A stretch of 64,000 nucleotides of DNA from Taxawa tesnikishii (nom. ined.). Lineage: Eukaryota > Ascomycota > Dothideomycetes > Dothideales. Of this stretch, positions 1 to 10,420 are shown one piece after another. Location: positions 744,001 to 808,000 of the forward strand of contig JAPDRO010000008.1 of the NCBI GenBank assembly GCA_030247885.1, read 5' to 3'. Position numbers and translations under genes: made by a program. Positions within the stretch are counted from its first letter, which is position 1, and each line of letters begins with the position of its first letter. The notes beneath the pieces are model-generated. The model made no database searches. It was given only the letters and a program-made list of their open reading frames with translations, and was not told the origin of the DNA.

Positions 1-525
1 CGCTGGTCTTGCATCATTACCTAACAAATTTCCATTTTACGGAGTGAAGGGCTCAAGCTAGCGGGTACGCGAAAACCGTAGAGCGTTGTGGAAGTTCTCC
101 CCAACTCAACTGCACACAGACCCGCAACCCGCGGGTTCCGTCGTGCCTCATTGTTGTCTGGTTGCTGTCCCATCCGAGGGTTGCTTGTTTGCGCTCCCAC
201 ACTTCGTCCTTGGTCCAACGGAATCCGCGGGCGCCGTCGGTATGGCATCCGGGAGGAGGTGGAGGATTTTCATCTTGATGCCGGCACGTCAGCCAAGCAC
301 GCAGAATTCGTTGTTCAGCCCGCTTTTCCTGGGTCGACTTGCCTGTTTGGGACTTTGGCGTTTTGTTGAAGAACCTCTCGCAACTGATTCCGTCCAACAT
401 CGCGGTTCTTGGCAGTTGCTGTGGGCGAGCTCGAGGAAATACCATACAGTGCCATCTGGCTGCTGATCGCTGAATCAATACATTGAGCTTGCTTGCTTGC
501 GTGCTGATCAGTAGACTGCTGCACC
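1..525. other. Left-edge intergenic region
   Basis: No supported gene. The overlapping open frames here on both strands have no recognisable domain, and the longest minus-strand one runs antisense into the DUF4202 gene. The last 100 or so bases are probably promoter and 5' leader of that gene. Confidence 0.5.
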
Positions 526-1113
526 ATGGACGCCAAATTCGACAAAGCAGCCGCGCAGATCGATGCCGCACACGCAGAGGACCCCAAGAAGGTAGCAGTC
601 GACGGGCAGGAAGTTCCGTACGAGCTGCACTATGCCCGTAAGATGACCTCGTACCTGGAGAAGCACACTCCACGTGCCTCAAATGTACTTCGTCTGGCCA
701 TTCGCGCACAGCACTTCCGGCGCTGGGAGGTGCCGCGCGACTCATACCCTATGACTCGGGTGGGCTACCATTCCTGGCGGACGTTTCTCAAGAAGCGGCA
801 GGCGCAGCTCGTCGGACCCATTCTCTCCTCTTGCGGGTATTCCGAGGCGGAAGTCGCGCGGGTGCAGGCATTGATCGAGAAGCAAGGTCTGAGAGAGGGG
901 GATCCGGAGGTGCAGGCGCTGGAGGATGTGGCTTGTCTTGTGTTTCTGGATGATCAGTTTGAGGATTTCGAGAAGGAGCATGACGAAGATAAGATTATCA
1001 AGATCCTGCAGAAGACATGGGGGAAGATGGGAGAGAAAGGACAACAGATGGCGTTGGAGATGCATATGCCACAGCGGAGCCAAGAGTTGGTCGAAAAGGC
1101 GCTGAAGGGCTAG
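526..1113 (+). CDS. DUF4202 family protein
   Basis: Single-exon gene of 195 residues starting at an ATG in good context (accATGg). The protein matches what I know of the DUF4202 family: an all-helical protein with conserved blocks such as ELHYARKMT, RAQHFRRWEVPR and DVACLVFLDDQFEDF, the last a conserved acidic helix. The family is found in fungi and bacteria and is sometimes labelled glutamyl-tRNA synthetase-like, but no catalytic role is established that I can name. Length agrees with the family (about 190-200), so the gene looks complete. It is convergent with the SDR gene to its right, separated by about 300 bases. I see no introns and no frame break. Confidence 0.85.
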   Translation: MDAKFDKAAAQIDAAHAEDPKKVAVDGQEVPYELHYARKMTSYLEKHTPRASNVLRLAIRAQHFRRWEVPRDSYPMTRVGYHSWRTFLKKRQAQLVGPILSSCGYSEAEVARVQALIEKQGLREGDPEVQALEDVACLVFLDDQFEDFEKEHDEDKIIKILQKTWGKMGEKGQQMALEMHMPQRSQELVEKALKG

Positions 1114-1414
1114 ACGAATTGGTACAAGACCAGCATGCTGTACCGCGAGGCGGCTGGTGGAAGCTCGCAACAACGTCAACCGAAAAGCATCTCTATTGCT
1201 CCTACAGGACGGAGGGAATGCCGCGCAATACACCCGATGTTGCATCGGCAAGACTACAAGACGGATCGGACGAATCACGACATGTATGAAAAGGATCAAG
1301 AAGTCACTGTCCATTGTTCTCCACGACCTCACCTGCAAGAAAACACCTTCGCATATCTCCATCATGAATAGACCAGAAAAGAAGAGAGCCCTCCAAAATC
1401 GGTCAAGGGTGCGA
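1114..1414. other. Convergent 3' intergenic region
   Basis: Lies between two convergent genes (DUF4202 on + and SDR on -) and should hold both 3' UTRs. No coding signal seen. Confidence 0.5.
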
Positions 1415-2315
1415 TCAGATGCCGCGCCCACCGTCAACCTCCAGGTTGACACCAGTAATGAACTTCCCTTCGTCAGAAGCTAGATACACTGCCGCATTCG
1501 CCACGTCCGAGGGTTCTGTCAACCTCTGCAGAGGAATGGCAGCTGTGAATTGCTTCCTGTTCTCCGGCGTGTCTTCGACGCCAACGAACGACGAGAAGAG
1601 CTGGGTGCCGGACAGCAACGGACAGAGGGCGTTGACCCTGATTTGATCCTTGCCGTACTCTGCCGCCAGTCCTTTGGTTGCCTGTTTACTAGTCAGCCTA
1701 CCCGTTTCTTCCGCCAGCAATTCACCTGCAACCCAATCTCCAAGCCCAAGAGGGAAAGAAAGGAGAGAGGAGCAGACTTGCATTCGACACAGCCCCTTTC
1801 GAGCTGTTGTACCACACCAACCCAGGCCTGGGTCTTATACTTCCGATACTCGCGATGTTAATCATCGCACCGCCTTGTCCCTGCTTCTGCATCTGCGGGA
1901 TCGCAACTTTGACACTCCAGAAGATGCTCTTCACATTCACGCCAAATACCCTTTCGAATTCATCCTCGCTCACCTCCGCCGTGGGCTTGTTCCGGTATGT
2001 TGTTCCCGCGTTGTTCACAACGATGTCCAGACGCCCGAACTCCTTTACAACGGTGTTCACGGCGGTTTCCCAGCTTGCCTGGCTTGTGACATCCATGGAG
2101 ATGCCCTTGGCATGAGTGGAGGAGAGCGAGGAGGCGGTGCGTTCTGCGCCAGAACCGTCCAGGTCACCGATTAGCACCTTTGCCCCTTCTGCGACAAATC
2201 GTTTGGCGATGGCGGCACCGAAACCGCCCTCGTTAGCGCCTCCCGTTACAAGCGCGACCTTGTCCTGGAGACGACCGAGATGGAATTCGGGGGTGCTGGA
2301 CGGGTTGGCGGACAT
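1415..2315 (-). CDS. Short-chain dehydrogenase/reductase (FabG-like)
   Basis: Classical SDR of about 266 residues: N-terminal cofactor loop VALVTGGANEGGFG, the NNAG motif (VVNNAGTTYR), the catalytic Ser in NIASIGS, the YNSSK pair of Tyr and Lys, and a C-terminal VDGG. It should reduce or oxidise a small carbonyl/alcohol substrate with NAD(P)H in the cytosol; the substrate cannot be told. One intron is needed at 1682-1781. The only junction that keeps the conserved SNATKG stretch uses a GC donor (GCAAGT) and a CAG acceptor, giving N|ATKG in phase 0. Longer upstream start codons exist, but the ATG at 2313-2315 (MSANPSS) fits the family length. No frame break. Confidence 0.85.
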
Positions 2316-2793
2316 TGTTGCGGCGCTGGTACAAGTACGGACTCGAATGTACTTGGGGTCAGTCAGTGGGTGCGAAGTCTCAAGCTGTGCGTACAAGTGA
2401 AACAACACAGGGACAATTCGGCTGCAAGGTCTTGCTCATATATACACCTCTATCTACAATGCGGTTACGAGGGGCATTGTCCAGCAATGCGGGGTGTTGT
2501 CGATCCCTCGGCGGGGTCTGCCTCCAAGCTCTCGGATCCCGGGAATTTGGGGATCATCAAGGTGCTGGTGGTCGGCAATAAGGACATGAGCCACTAGATA
2601 CTACCTTTACTGCCAGTTGAAACCCGCAAGTAAGCAATGCTTGTGTGTTCCAATTACATCTCACTCGAGCTTCGTTCAGGCTTGACATCGACAATTTGCT
2701 TTCGCTCGATTTGGCAATAGGGTAGTATGTACCCGTCAACAGTAGCTTCAGATGCGACATGTATGGTATCCTTCGCCTAGTAATGACCTGATC
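2316..2793. other. Intergenic region between SDR and HRI1
   Basis: Holds the promoter of the SDR gene and the 3' UTR of HRI1, both on the minus strand. No coding signal beyond chance open frames. Confidence 0.45.
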
Positions 2794-3513
2794 CTAATTT
2801 CCGATCCCTTCACGAGCGAGTAGCTTGTACTGCTTTCCGCATATCGTTACGGCGGCGCCAACAGTCCAATCAAATTCGCCGTCAAAGGCGGTTTTATCCT
2901 CCCGATCGGCCGTGGGCAGATCATCTGCGTTGACGGCATATTTCGTAATCCAACACGATTCGGCCTCATTCCAATCCTGCCTTAGAGCACAGAAGAAACC
3001 CTGTTTGGGCTGCTTAAGTGCGAGAAAATGGTTCCCGACACGACCAAGGAACGTCGAACCTTGGCCTTCAGCACTCTTCGCGATCCACGCCGGAGGTGAA
3101 CCTGCAGCGACTGGTAGCAGCCTCCATACCTCCTCGTAATCAGAGACGACATTGTCTTTGTCCGGGTTTGCCATTGCGCCTTTCTCAAGGCTGTCACCAT
3201 TTGGGAGGTCCTCGAAACTCCCGACATCGGGTTCTTCAAACCCTCTGGAATCGATCTCATGAGTCCAGGTGCATTTTACTGTAGCAGAAGCAGTTTAGCA
3301 CCGGCCTTGTGGATCAAGTTCCGTTCACTGACAAGGCTCCTGAGATAGGATAATTCGTTCTCCTGCCATGGCCCAATCTATTGTTTCGTCTGACTTCTCC
3401 ACCCTGAGATCAACGTAGTAGTTTCCTACCGACATGACCAGGGTGTCCGTTGGTTCAGAAGCAGGTTCCGGTGGCCAGCGAATGCTGATGCGTGTAGAAA
3501 GCCTGACGGCCAT
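2794..3513 (-). CDS. HRI1: HRI1 family protein
   Basis: Two-exon gene, 221 residues. Exon 1 encodes the family's N-terminal block (STRISIRWPPEPASEPTDTL, then YYVDLR and DWAMAG). Exon 2 carries CTWTHEIDSR, EDLPNG, YEEVWR and a C-terminal FDWTVGAAVTI block. The intron is 3279-3332 (54 bases, GTCAGT donor, CAG acceptor, phase 1); this junction keeps frame, whereas a nearby GTGAAC donor does not. HRI1 is a fungal protein of two lipocalin-like halves that in yeast associates with Hrr25 and Sec72; its biochemical function is not settled. The gene is divergent from the Zn2Cys6 regulator to its right, with about 220 bases between starts. Confidence 0.85.
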
Positions 3514-3734
3514 GGCTGAGTCCAGAGATCAGAGGGGTGGGGATCGCAGTGCTCGCAAATTTCTCAAGACCGTTCAAACATGCACAGTAGACCAGCTTCA
3601 TGCGATGGCATCTCTTCCGTTGAGCTAGACAACCATACCTTTCAGGTCACAGCATGGTAGATATAGAATATGGATTATAGTCGGGCCGTTGATGGATAGA
3701 AATTCCCCTTTGGGCGGCGGCCAAGAAAAGGCCA

Positions 3735-5645
3735 ATGCCAAAACGTGGGGGCGCTGCCATCGTGACCTCAGGCGATCCTATTCGCCTTCCTTTCAAAGAT
3801 AGCAAAAGCATCCTTTCAGGCAGGGGCACAGATGGCGGTGACAAGAAAATGTCACCTAATGAGAGTTCGTCCTCCATGAATGCGCCTTCTTCGGCCTCCG
3901 CCGCCGCAGGCTCTTCTCCTGGCGCTTCTGTTTCGGCAAATCGAAAGCATCAGCGTTCTTGGGGAGGCTGCACAAGGTGCAAGAAGAGGCGCCAGAAATG
4001 TGACGAGCAGCGACCCTCATGCTCACGGTGTCAGTCGGTGAACGCGACTTGCACGTATGAGGTCAACCTTCGGTGGGGAGGTAGAGCTTTTACGCACTCC
4101 AGGTTCGGTGCATGCATAGCCGGACCATCGGCCAATGTCCAAAAACTCGGTAGGTTCCTACACCAGACCAAGGGTCAACAGAAGTACTCACGCATCATCT
4201 ACGCACAGGCGACACTAAGGGTAGCTTCGTGTATACTAGTTCTCCCAAAACAGCTTTTCCCGCCACAACTGCTACTACGCCTCCCACGCCCGCTGCACCT
4301 GCAGAGCCTGTCCCTGTAGAAGGGGAAGAGTTAGAAGCAGTATCGGCTACGCCATCCAATGAGCTGGTGCCGCTTCGACAGGAGCCCACGTCTGCTCTTG
4401 CGCTCCCTGCAACTGTCGACCCATACTCATCGATGTCTGCCGTTGATAGATCATTGTTAGACCATTTTACCAACGTGGCCTCTCGCGTCATATCCTGTCA
4501 CCCTGTTGTACAAAACGACATCAGGCATCTAATAATACCTGCAGCGCTGGAAAATTCTGGGCTCTTCCACGCCACAATGGCCCTGTCAGCAATACACCAG
4601 AAATCGCTAGGCTGCCTCGCTATCGACGCTGCACAGGCCGACAAGCTTATCTTTCACTTCATCGGTAACAGCTTGCGCAGCTTACGACAAGATCTTCAGC
4701 AGAGGGATCCAAGCAAATGTACTGCTTTACTTGCCACGATACGCACTCTGTTCCTTTGCGATGTGCACACAGGGGCGACCGTCCAGGAACTTGGCGAGCG
4801 CACTTCGAGGGCGCCAAAGCGCTTATGCAAACTGTTGAGTCTTGGGACGGACAATCCTTCAGTAATAGGAACAATACACCCTTCTTCCTCAGAAGATGGT
4901 ACAACAATACGGAATCACTGGTAGCCCTGACTGCGGATGGGCTGTCCCGTGGCCAGTTAGCCAGATTTTCGAGTCACCCTCTGCTTGAGGACGTTTTAGA
5001 CTCGCAGGTTTATCTGGACGAGTATACAGGCTTCTCCACCGACCTGCATTCTGTCTTCCAAGAGATTGGCGCTGCCGCTTGGGAATGTCACAAGCAGGAA
5101 GCCGATCCTTCCTGGCAGAGCGTCCTTTCGCAAGAGGACCTTGATAACGAGGCTGCGCATCTCGGGAAGACAGTCCAGTCGATGATAGAGCGAGACTTGA
5201 CACAAACCCCTGTTTTCATCCCGATCTAGAAGAAAAGCTATCCTCTCAACAAATCCAAGATTTTCGTTTTTCTAACGAAGCGTATCAGCAAATGGCTCTC
5301 ATCCACATTCACCGGAAGATTTCGAGGCAACCTGCTTCTTCGCCCGCAGTTCAAAACGCCGTCAAGAGAACTCTCCAGTGCATCGATGCTATCACACCTA
5401 CAGCGGGACTCTCTCCTCTAGTCGTGCTAACGACACCGCTTTTCACTGCTGGTTGTGAGGCACTCGAAGAGGATCGGGATACTGTCAGGACTTTATTCCG
5501 GAGGATGTTCGAACTTCTTCGAATACCAAACATGCAAAGGTCGCTCGAAGTACTGGAGACTTTCTGGACTGAACAGGGCAATGAAACTGAACTCGACTGG
5601 GACACCTTCATGAGGCGCAACAACTGGGACTTTCTGGCTTATTGA
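3735..5645 (+). CDS. Zn2Cys6 transcription factor, two apparent frame breaks
   Basis: Fungal binuclear-zinc regulator of about 615 residues. The zinc cluster GCTRCKKRRQKCDEQRPSC continues SRCQSVNATC and has the six cysteines in CX2CX6CX6CX2C spacing. The rest resembles the Fungal_trans_2 regulatory domain (MALSAIHQKSL, WRAHFEGAKAL, ALIHIHRKI). An intron at 4150-4208 joins KLG to GDTKGSF in phase 1. Two -1 frame changes follow: one at the G run 4772-4775 (DVHTG to GDRPGTW) and one near 5197 (MIERD to DTNPCFHPDL). Both sides of each are clearly coding and no intron fits. The first looks like an under-called G run; the second is less clear, so real decay cannot be excluded. The start is uncertain (3735 or 3849). 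It lies next to an MFS exporter and a P450. Confidence 0.75.
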
Positions 5646-5668
5646 TACCGGCTCTCTCTGGTCTAGTA

Positions 5669-7409
5669 TCAGACGACAGGCTCGCCAGTCTTTTCCCCAA
5701 ATACCATAGGCTTTCGCCAGTTCGCTCCGCATCGCTGCAACAGGACGTATACGGGAATGAGGCAAACTGTACATACAATGCCTTGAGCCCCGAAACACCA
5801 CGCGTAGCCTTGAATCACGATCAGCACTGCCATCTTGCGGTTCTTCGGAGCGCACAGAAACTCACCAACTGCGTCCGCCCAGTCGTAAATGAACCATGGA
5901 CAGACGAAAGCCGCAATATTGATGATCACGGTGTAATACGTCGTGGTGGAGAGAGTATGATCGGGATAATTGTCCACGAAGTATGCGGTCAATGTCGTGT
6001 TGCCCACTTGGAGACCCACGGTGAACAAGAACAAGGCCACCTGACCGGTGATCCAGTGCCAGTTTTTATCGACGGACACTCCCCACACGATCAAGCCGAT
6101 GGTGGACAGGACAGCCGCAGGGTATCCCAACCACAATCGCATCTCTGGAGTCCTCTGGTCGCCATTTCGGTTCGCCAAGCGCATAACGAGCCAGTCAGAG
6201 AGTCTTCCAGAACAGAAGGCTTCAGCAAAAGGACGCCAATGAGTGGGCCGACGAAGAAAAGACCCTGGATCTGGATCTTGTACTCGGAGTATGCCGCAGG
6301 TACCATGGTCAGGACCGTTACGACCCTATCTGTCATGAGCGCTTGTTGAGGAATCTCGCGATAGCTTCACTTACCACCAGTATTGGAACAAGATGTACCC
6401 GAGAACACTGATAACAATTGTGGGGTAAGCCCACATTTGGCAGAAGATGACCATCGCATCCCACGGCTTGTAGTGCTCTACACCAGGCACTTTGCGGAAG
6501 TTCTTTTTCAAGTCAATGAATGTCTTAGACAGCAGCAGCAGCCTGCAAGATCTGACTTACTGCCCATCCAAGTTGCTTCGTCCTCTTGATGCCAACGATG
6601 TTGTCATCAACCGCGCTTGCTCCAGAGCCATTCAAGATCTCTTGACGCTCCGCTGCAACCACCACTGCTCTTGGGTAAAGCGTTTCTGGAAGAAGAAACA
6701 CCTCGGCGACGAGGAGTGCAGCGAAGAGGATGGTGACGTGGTATTGCACCCAGTATTGGCTCACAGTAGCAAGGAATCCACCAGTCACGCCGCCAAGAAC
6801 AGTTCCGATGTTGGCAGCAGCTGCCCAAAGGCCAACGCGGAAGCCTCGTTCGTGTTCGAAAGAAATGTCGTTAATGATGCATAACCCGACGTTGGCAGCC
6901 GGTCCAGCACCGAACCCTTGGAAGAACCGTGCCGCCATGTATCCACTAATGCTCTGACCTATGATGGTCGTGCAACCAGTGGCCAAGAGAGCAACCGCGG
7001 TGCTCGCTATCATGATCATGCGTCTGCCGTATGTGTCTGCCAGGGAGGCGGTGAGCAAGGGTCCAAAGGCCAATCCAAAGGCGGAGACGGCAAAGCTCCA
7101 GTTGACCTGGTTGTAGCTGGCATCGAACTGAACCTCGAGGAGGGAGAAGGACGGGATTGGTGCGGTCGTGAGATACGTCGCGAGGAAGTAGAACACACAG
7201 ACAATGGCGATGATTGCGGTCTTTCGAAGTGTCGAGAAGTTCATTGGATCCATCGGGTCCGAAGTCGCAGCTGGTACGACAGGTCTTCCCGTTGGATCCA
7301 AGTGAGCGTTCTGGCCGTGACCCAATTCAAAGGATTGTTTGCCGCCCTTCACGTCGACAGCCATCTTTTTCTCGTCCTGCGGAGACGACACCGAGCTGAT
7401 TTCCACCAT
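5669..7409 (-). CDS. MFS transporter (DHA1-type multidrug/polyamine exporter)
   Basis: About 551 residues with 12 predicted membrane segments after a polar N-terminus. Family marks: DPMDPMNFS before helix 1, the loop 2-3 motif ASLADTYGRR, and GFLATVSQYW in the N-terminal half. It probably exports drugs, toxins or polyamines across the plasma membrane by proton antiport. Three exons: 7409-6561, 6523-6375 and 6325-5669. The first intron is only 37 bases (GTAAGT to TAAG, phase 0); the second is 49 bases (GTAAGT to ATAG, phase 2). In exon 3 the frame changes near 6225, between IGVLL and AEAFCSGRLSDWLV; one extra base restores a family-typical stretch. It is convergent with the Zn2Cys6 gene (23 bases between stops) and divergent from the P450, suggesting a small co-regulated group. 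Confidence 0.85.
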
Positions 7410-8365
7410 GGTCTTGTCGCCACTCTAATGCTTATGGCCCAAGACGTCCCTTGCTGCTTGCAGGAGCTGGAGGATCGGAGGACGATCAGGTACACAAATT
7501 GCTAAATACGCGTGCAGTACACAAGCCAAAAGCAAAACGGCTAAGCTTGTCTTGCACAGGTGATGCAGTCGCATTCAGCTATATATCTATTGTACATGTC
7601 CTTGGACGTTTGTCAGAGCTGTCGCACGGAATCTAGCCCTGCCCTTCTCCTCAAGATTCCCTTTCAAGCTTAGCCGTTCCCAAACAAAGACTCGGAAGTC
7701 CTCCCGATAGGCATCCCCGCAAACATGATATATTAGACTCTGCCAGTTGTTTCAGTCACTCTTGTTAGCAAAGATAGATATCGTGATCCTTCCCCTCAAC
7801 TGATAACGCAGAATCTGTAGATTGATAGACAGATGGCTGGGTCTTTGTAGATATCTTGCCCGGCGTAAAGGCATGTCTATGAGCGATCATATGGAAACAA
7901 TGTATAAACCCATGATTGTAGAACAACTGACCACGATCACGCTTGAAGTGACCGAAGTGACCGTATGAATCTGCACCTCTTCACGGCTGTCCCAACCTCC
8001 CACTCTCCCCAAACTCCCCATCATGCTCTAGCGTTTCACCGTTTCATCGTCCCCGCAAACCTTAACCTGTCATCCTGCATGCTGATATCGGGGATCAGAT
8101 AGCGGATAGGCGACGGCCGACCTCAAATGTTCACTGCTCAATGACAAAAACCAACTCGTAGACATACCGGCCATCGACGTGTAAAATGGCAGTCTCTTGC
8201 AATTACCTTTCTCATCCTAAGGCTCCATCTCTCTGTCTCTGTAACCCTTTGTGATCGTTCGACCTTCCTTCGGCGAAGTACATTCCGCTTAAGTCATAAG
8301 AGAGGGACGAGCTCCCGCTATTCACTCCTCGCAAACTCATCACCGCTCTTGCATCGGAATCCACC
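7410..8365. promoter_or_regulatory. Shared divergent promoter region of MFS and P450
   Basis: About 950 bases between the divergent starts of the MFS exporter and the P450. No coding signal. TATA-like stretches (for example tatatatc near 7580) are present, but I cannot assign a core promoter. If the neighbouring Zn2Cys6 protein regulates both genes, its CGG-type sites should be here. Confidence 0.4.
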
Positions 8366-9958
8366 ATGTTCGCTCTGTATGCGCTGCTTTTGCTTGCCTT
8401 TGGGCTCTTCGTGTATAGCAGGCTCACCTCACCACTCGTGAAAGTCCCCGGTCCTGCATATACAATCTTCACTGCGGCATGGCTCAAGTACAGGGAGTTC
8501 AGCCGTTCAAGGAGGCTTTACATACATGGACTGCATCAAAGATACGGTCCCGTAGTCCGTCTTGGGTACGTGCGTGGAAAGAGGGAAACAGGGCATTCAG
8601 CTAACAATATACTTTGCAGGCCCAATGAAGTCTCCTTTGCCGGAATGGATGCCATGAAGGAGATTTATACTTCCGGCGGAAGCGGCTATGACAGGACTGA
8701 GCTGTATGATCTGTTCAGACAATTCGGAACCAGAACCCTTTTCTCAATGCCACCTAAAGCCGATCACAGCCAGAGGAAGCGCATCCTTGCAGACCGGTAC
8801 AGCAACTCCAACATTATGCGGCCGGAGATACTACAGGGCCTGGAGAAGAGGGCCGGAGACTTTCTCAGCAATTGCTGCAATGCACCGGGTTCGGTCGCAG
8901 ACGTATACGTTCAACTGCACTGCTTCGCCTTGGACGGTGCTTCGCAGCACCTGTTCCATCCATACGGTACCAATTCTCTCAACGACCCCGAGGACTTCAA
9001 GCTGATGCAGGAGCTCTCGTATCATGACAGCCTGAGGCGTGAGTCACACCCCACATGCGACGACATGATTCTGATTGTGGTAGAATACCTTCTGAAGTAC
9101 TATGCGCCAAAGCTGTCCGCTCTGCTACAACGCTTACGCTTCCGTCGTCCAAAGTTCGTGCCACTGGCGAACAATTACGTTCTAAACGCGTGCAAGAAGA
9201 GCAATCCTTCAGAGATCTCCCTCTTGTCTCGACTGCAAAGCAAATCGGCAGAGCTTGAAGCGCTATCCGCACCAGCGGAATGCATGGATCATCTTGCCGC
9301 TGGTATCGATACCACAGGCGACGGGCTGTGCTTCCTGATGCACCAGCTCTCGTTGCCCGAATCACAAGCGATACAAGCAAAGCTCCACCAGGAGCTGGTC
9401 AACAACAAGGACGCTCCTTTCGATCAGCTGCCGTACCTTGACGCAGTGGTCAAGGAAGGGCTGCGTTGTTTTCCGCCAATTCCGATGTCTTTTCCGCGGT
9501 ACGTTCCTGCGGGTGGACGAACACTTGCCGGCTACTTCATTCCTGAGAAAACGATTGTCTCGTGTCAGCCTTTCACATTGCACAAGGACGAGACCATCTT
9601 CCCCGAACCTCTAGAATTCAAGCCCGAAAGATGGTTGGAACCGGAGGGTGACAGCGAAAGAAACAGGATGTTCTTTGCTTTCTCACAAGGTAGTCGTGGT
9701 TGTTTAGGAAAACAGTGAGTTGCCCCCGACTTTGGTGTTTCGTCCTCGAGCTTTTAAATGCGCGGCATGCTGATGCTTTGTAGTTTGGCGATGGCAGAGA
9801 TGAAGATTCTGCTGCAAACGGTCTATTCGCAATGCCGGACCACCATCTCGGATCAGATGCATGGTAGCATGGAGCTTTCGGACCAGATCATCTCCAGTAG
9901 GCCGAAGGACCAGACTTGCAAGCTTGTTTTCGAAGTCTGTGTGCAGCAGTGTGTGTAG
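8366..9958 (+). CDS. Cytochrome P450 monooxygenase
   Basis: Three exons (8366-8565, 8620-9714, 9784-9958), 489 residues, apparently intact. N-terminal membrane anchor (ALYALLLLAFGLFVY), then the proline hinge VKVPGP, I-helix AGIDTT at about residue 293, the ExxR motif EGLR at about 345, PERW, and the haem-binding FSQGSRGCLGKH with Cys at about 428. It is an ER-bound, haem-thiolate monooxygenase needing a P450 reductase; it resembles the pisatin demethylase/benzoate hydroxylase type of fungal P450, but the substrate cannot be inferred. Intron 1 (54 bases, phase 2) is a multiple of three and contains no stop; intron 2 (69 bases) interrupts the haem loop just after the cysteine. It is divergent from the MFS exporter. 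Confidence 0.9.
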
Positions 9959-10420
9959 GTGTGAAAAGATAGGTACTCACGTCTGCGAACACTCGGTTAC
10001 CAACAAGGATAAGCATCTCGAAGCCAAGTAAATGTGTTTGTGCCTTCAGGGGTGGTTGCCCTTAATGTGATGCTCGTCCTCGAGGATAGTCCTGGTTCAG
10101 AGATGCGGTGTCATTGATCCTATCTATTAGTATCACCCTACGTGTAGTAACATGCGCGACAAAGTGTTATCATCGAGATGTTCTTGTCCCTGTGCGACCT
10201 TGACAACATGTCGTGAACACGTCGGGTTGGAGTGGAAACGTGTGAATAGGAACAATTGTAGTTAGCGAGTAGCCGACGTAGCCGAGACTTGCCGGATCAC
10301 TGAGCGTCACAAGTGAAAGCAGTCAACCTGAAGCCATACATAGAGAGAGTACTAACAGGTACGCGACCTTGCGCGCCATCCTTCTTTCTCAACACACAAT
10401 CTTCGACCTGGACCAAAAGG
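9959..10420. other. Intergenic region P450 to TAF8
   Basis: 3' UTR of the P450 and promoter of TAF8, both on the plus strand. Nothing else recognisable. Confidence 0.45.

Noticed and set aside
53-745. 230-codon minus-strand frame at the left edge
   Set aside because: Antisense to the well-supported DUF4202 gene, no domain, atypical composition.
4229-4924. Separate regulator gene starting inside the Zn2Cys6 locus
   Set aside because: It begins at a non-ATG codon directly after a good splice acceptor and continues the same regulatory domain; it is exon 2.
5198-5290. Intron to explain the second frame change of the Zn2Cys6 gene
   Set aside because: Sequence on both sides up to the change is coding-like (MIERD and DTNPCFHPDL), and no donor/acceptor pair gives the right phase.
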